Assembly: GCA_016215085.1 (NCBI GenBank)
Contig: JACRMD010000168.1
Span: forward strand, 1 to 6,749
From: Solirubrobacterales bacterium
GTDB lineage: Bacteria; Actinomycetota; Thermoleophilia; Solirubrobacterales; Solirubrobacteraceae
DNA: 6,749 nt
Reading direction: 5' to 3'
The translations under genes and the position numbers were made by a program. The notes beneath the pieces are model-generated. The model did not search any database, was not told where the DNA came from, and saw only the letters and a program-made list of their open reading frames with translations. This document shows, piece after piece, positions 5,138-6,749 of the stretch (positions are counted from its first letter, which is position 1; every line of letters starts with the position of its first letter).

Positions 5138-6258
5138 TGGCGCCGAAGATCCGCGGCTACTACCGCCAGTTCGAGGGTCTCTCCGAGCAGGAGGTCAACG
5201 CCGAGCTGCGCAAGGAGGCCGAGGAGCGCCGCCGCCTGGCGCTGGCGAAGGTCGAGCCGCTGGACCTCAGCCGCACGACCTGGCCCGAGTACCCCCACCC
5301 GGCGATCGTCAACGCCATCACCTTCGCCGCGCGCCGCGGCCTGCACCGCTACCTCGACCGCGGCAGCACGGCGCTGCGCAAGGAGCTCGCCCACCGCCAC
5401 GGCGTGCCCGGCGAGCGGATCGTGGTCGGCGACGGGATCGCGCAGCTGCTGGCCGACGCCGCGCACGCGCTGCTCGAGCCCGACGACGAGCTCGTCACGC
5501 CGTGGCCGAGCTACCCGCTCTACCCGACGGTCGCCCGCCACGCCCGGGGCCACGCGGTGCCCGTCAGCGGCTTCGGGGCCGAGCCACTGCTGGCCGCGGT
5601 CAACGACCGCACCCGCCTCCTGGCGATCTGCAATCCCAACGACCCGACCGGCGAGCTGCTGGGCGTCGACGAGCTGCGCGGCCTGCTGGAGGCGCTGCCC
5701 GAGCGAGTGGTCGTCCTGCTCGACGAGGCGCTGCGCGACTTCACGACGGCCGAGGAGGTCGACGCGACGCTGGCGCTGCTCGAGGACTTCCCGCGCCTGC
5801 TCGTCTTCCGCACGTTCTCGAAGGCGTGGGGCCTGGCCGGCCTGCGCTGCGGCTACGCGATCGGCGGCCCGGGCGCCGAGCCGCTGCTGGAGCAGCTCGA
5901 GCCGCAGCTCGGCGTCAACGAGCTCGCGCAGGCGGGCGCGCTGGAGGCGCTGCGGACGATCCCCGGCGTCGTCGACCGCCGCCGCGCGAAGGTCGCCGCC
6001 CACCGCGACCGGCTCACCCGCGAGCTGCGCGAGCGCGGCGCCGCGCTGCCCGACTCGCAGGCCAACGTGCTGTGGCTGCCGGCCCCCGGCCCGCACGGGG
6101 CCGCCGACCTCTCGGCCGCGCTGGAGCGCCTCGGCGTCGTGGTCCAGAGCGGCGCGGGCATCGGCACGCCCGACCGCATCCGGCTGACCGTGCCCCATCG
6201 CGAGGAGGACGTCGAGCGCGTCCTGCGGGCGGTGGACCACGTGCCGCCGCAGGACTGA
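5137..6258 (+). CDS. HisC-like PLP-dependent aminotransferase (class I/II)
   Basis: A 373-residue fold-type I enzyme, closest in layout to histidinol-phosphate aminotransferase (HisC) and its relatives. Visible landmarks: LHRYLDRGS with the cross-subunit Tyr (Y72), GDGIAQLL (98-105), NPNDPTG (166-172), LLDEALRDF (194-202), FSKAWGLAGLRCGY with Schiff-base K229 and R237, and a C-terminal substrate-carboxylate arginine in RIRLTVP (R349). An extra charged helical N-terminus (about residues 14-37) precedes the core. Two PLP O3'-contact positions are altered: the Asn before PTG is Asp169, and the Tyr of the DEAY box is Leu199. No other his genes are nearby, so hisC is not assigned. The true amino donor or acceptor could be another amino acid or a precursor such as in cobalamin or aromatic pathways. 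GTG 5137 is chosen because it overlaps the preceding TAG by one base (TAGTG); the frame stays open far upstream, but that part only shadows the membrane protein gene. Confidence 0.9.
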   Translation: MAPKIRGYYRQFEGLSEQEVNAELRKEAEERRRLALAKVEPLDLSRTTWPEYPHPAIVNAITFAARRGLHRYLDRGSTALRKELAHRHGVPGERIVVGDGIAQLLADAAHALLEPDDELVTPWPSYPLYPTVARHARGHAVPVSGFGAEPLLAAVNDRTRLLAICNPNDPTGELLGVDELRGLLEALPERVVVLLDEALRDFTTAEEVDATLALLEDFPRLLVFRTFSKAWGLAGLRCGYAIGGPGAEPLLEQLEPQLGVNELAQAGALEALRTIPGVVDRRRAKVAAHRDRLTRELRERGAALPDSQANVLWLPAPGPHGAADLSAALERLGVVVQSGAGIGTPDRIRLTVPHREEDVERVLRAVDHVPPQD

Positions 6259-6282
6259 TCCGGCGCACCGCCTTCCGGCGCG

Positions 6283-6313
6283 ACCCGCGTGCTGCGCCGC
6301 GGTCCGCGCGGGT
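6283..6313. repeat. Inverted repeat upstream of the 80-aa membrane protein gene
   Basis: ACCCGCGTG (6283-6291) and CGCGCGGGT (6305-6313) are inverted with one G-U position. A smaller perfect palindrome, CGCGG-T-CCGCG (6298-6308), lies partly inside. The right arm ends on the first base of the -10-like TACACC. In DNA this GC-rich such symmetry can arise by chance, so a regulatory or terminator role for the preceding aminotransferase gene is only a possibility. The stretch 6259-6324 shows nothing else. Confidence 0.25.
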
Positions 6314-6318
6314 ACACC
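6313..6318 (+). promoter_or_regulatory. Weak -10 box, leaderless promoter of the 80-aa protein gene
   Basis: TACACC matches TANNNT except for the last base and ends 6 bases before ATG 6325. There is no Shine-Dalgarno in front of that ATG (GGCGCC precedes it directly). The spacing matches the arrangement at 72-86 and 4645-4658, which is the main support. Confidence 0.3.
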
Positions 6319-6324
6319 GGCGCC

Positions 6325-6567
6325 ATGACCATCCTCGCCATCGTCGCCATCTGCGTCGTGCTCCTGATCCTGGCCTTCCTGGCCCCGCGGCTCTCGCGCC
6401 ATCCGCAGCGCGGCGTCTCCAAGACGTTCAGCACCGGCGGCAACGTGGCGGGCAGCGCACCCGGGCCGATCGGCCGCCTCCTGCGCAAGCCGTTCGACTC
6501 CGGCAACAAGTGGTCCAACCGCAGCGCCTCCGCCGGCCGCAAGGGCCGCGGCAAGATGCCGCTCTAG
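6325..6567 (+). CDS. Small single-pass membrane protein with a basic tail, 80 aa
   Basis: An 80-residue protein. Residues 2-20 (TILAIVAICVVLLILAFLA) form one membrane helix with almost nothing before it. A soluble tail of 60 residues carries many Lys/Arg, Gly and Ser, ending in SASAGRKGRGKMPL. By the positive-inside rule the basic tail should be cytoplasmic. No cleavage site or enzyme motif is present, and the function is unknown; roles in envelope organisation or as a small complex subunit are guesses. ATG 6325 is preferred over the in-frame GTG at 6289: the latter adds 12 Arg/Gly residues before the helix, whereas ATG 6325 has a -10-like hexamer 6 bases upstream. It lies 66 bases after the aminotransferase and converges on the partial gene at the right edge, with only 12 bases between their stop codons. 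Confidence 0.75.
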   Translation: MTILAIVAICVVLLILAFLAPRLSRHPQRGVSKTFSTGGNVAGSAPGPIGRLLRKPFDSGNKWSNRSASAGRKGRGKMPL

Positions 6568-6579
6568 GCGGCGTGCGCG

Positions 6580-6749
6580 CTAGCGGCGGGTGCCGGCCAC
6601 CCGCCGCCAGGCGCTGTACCCCGAGACGTGGCGGCCGTCGTCGCGCGGGTTGACGAGCACCCGGTAGGTCGACGCCCGCGAGCGGGCCCGCACGCTGAGC
6701 ACGAACGCGCCGTCGGAGCGCAGCGACGCACGCTGGACCGAGACCCAGC
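6580..6749 (-). CDS. C-terminal end of a probable secreted/surface protein (partial)
   Basis: The minus strand is open from the right edge to a TAG at 6582-6580, giving the last 55 residues of a longer protein whose start lies outside the window. They alternate hydrophobic and polar residues: WVSVQRASLRSDGAFVLSVR, then STYRVLVNP, then HVSGYSAWRRVAG. This reads as beta-strands of an Ig-like or carbohydrate-binding-like sandwich, of the kind often ending secreted actinobacterial proteins ('...G.F...V......TYRV....GYS...V'). The family is not identified. The GC-rich third positions and the regular strand pattern support real coding. The last eight or so codons overlap a 10-bp hairpin. Confidence 0.65.
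   Translation of the reverse strand, partial: WVSVQRASLRSDGAFVLSVRARSRASTYRVLVNPRDDGRHVSGYSAWRRVAGTRR
6583..6607. terminator. 10-bp perfect hairpin between convergent genes, possible bidirectional terminator
   Basis: GCGGCGGGTG (6583-6592) and CACCCGCCGC (6598-6607) pair perfectly around CCGGC. On the + strand the stem begins 15 bases after the stop of the 80-aa gene. On the - strand it occupies the last codons of the partial gene, immediately before its TAG. No T-run flanks it on either side. As a symmetrical structure it could slow polymerase in both directions. Confidence 0.45.

Noticed and set aside
5137..6258. Annotating the aminotransferase as hisC
   Set aside because: No neighbouring histidine genes, and two PLP-contact residues differ from HisC, so only the family is claimed.
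6014..6268. Several 80-230 codon minus-strand frames within the aminotransferase region
   Set aside because: All are Arg/Ala/Pro or Ser-rich shadows of a gene with an intact PLP lysine and arginine; no start signals or motifs.
6260..6281. Direct repeat CCGGCGC (6260-6266 and 6275-6281)
   Set aside because: Seven GC-only bases repeated at short distance is expected by chance in this composition.
1..6749. Mobile element, CRISPR, tRNA, rRNA, toxin-antitoxin or defence cluster
   Set aside because: No terminal repeats, transposase or integrase motifs, repeat-spacer arrays, cloverleaf structures or paired toxin-like genes were seen; composition is uniform throughout.

Overview
The window is very GC-rich, with G/C at nearly every third codon position. 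It has the tight gene packing, GTG/TTG starts and apparently leaderless genes typical of Actinomycetota. The gene styles suggest a Thermoleophilia/Solirubrobacterales-like organism. That placement is an inference from composition and protein character, not from a marker gene. No mobile element, CRISPR array, rRNA or tRNA is visible. This looks like ordinary chromosome, and I do not see a defence or other large novel multi-gene system.

Layout. Positions 1-85 hold a strong 12-bp hairpin and a promoter. An EamA/DMT-type 10-TM exporter follows (86-994, +). It converges on a MocR-type regulator (GntR-like HTH fused to an aminotransferase domain; 991-2382, -), and the two stop codons share the tetranucleotide CTAG. 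The intergenic region 2383-2526 contains a 14-bp palindrome and a clear -35/-10 promoter. That promoter drives a 61-residue stand-alone protein resembling the IF-2 N-terminal / small HTH fold (2527-2712, +). Next come a hairpin, a TAGAAT -10 box and a 5' leader that can fold to hide the ribosome binding site of a long-chain acyl-CoA synthetase (2798-4615, +).

After an inverted repeat centred on a -10 box there is a two-gene unit. It consists of a three-helix membrane protein of unknown function (4658-5137) and a HisC-like PLP aminotransferase (5137-6258), joined by a one-base stop/start overlap (TAGTG). An 80-residue single-pass membrane protein with a basic tail follows (6325-6567). The right edge carries the C-terminal 55 codons of a convergent gene (6580-6749, -), probably the end of a secreted or surface beta-sandwich protein.

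How the parts relate. The MocR regulator may control the exporter or its own promoter region; MocR proteins commonly regulate amino-acid/PLP metabolism and transporters. The acyl-CoA synthetase activates fatty acids and appears to be an independent transcription unit with possible translational control. The membrane protein and aminotransferase are very likely co-translated, but nothing here names their shared pathway. The points most worth a second look are the RBS-sequestering leader, the palindrome over the leaderless start at 4658, the aminotransferase with two substituted PLP O3'-contact positions, and the orphan IF2-N-like protein.
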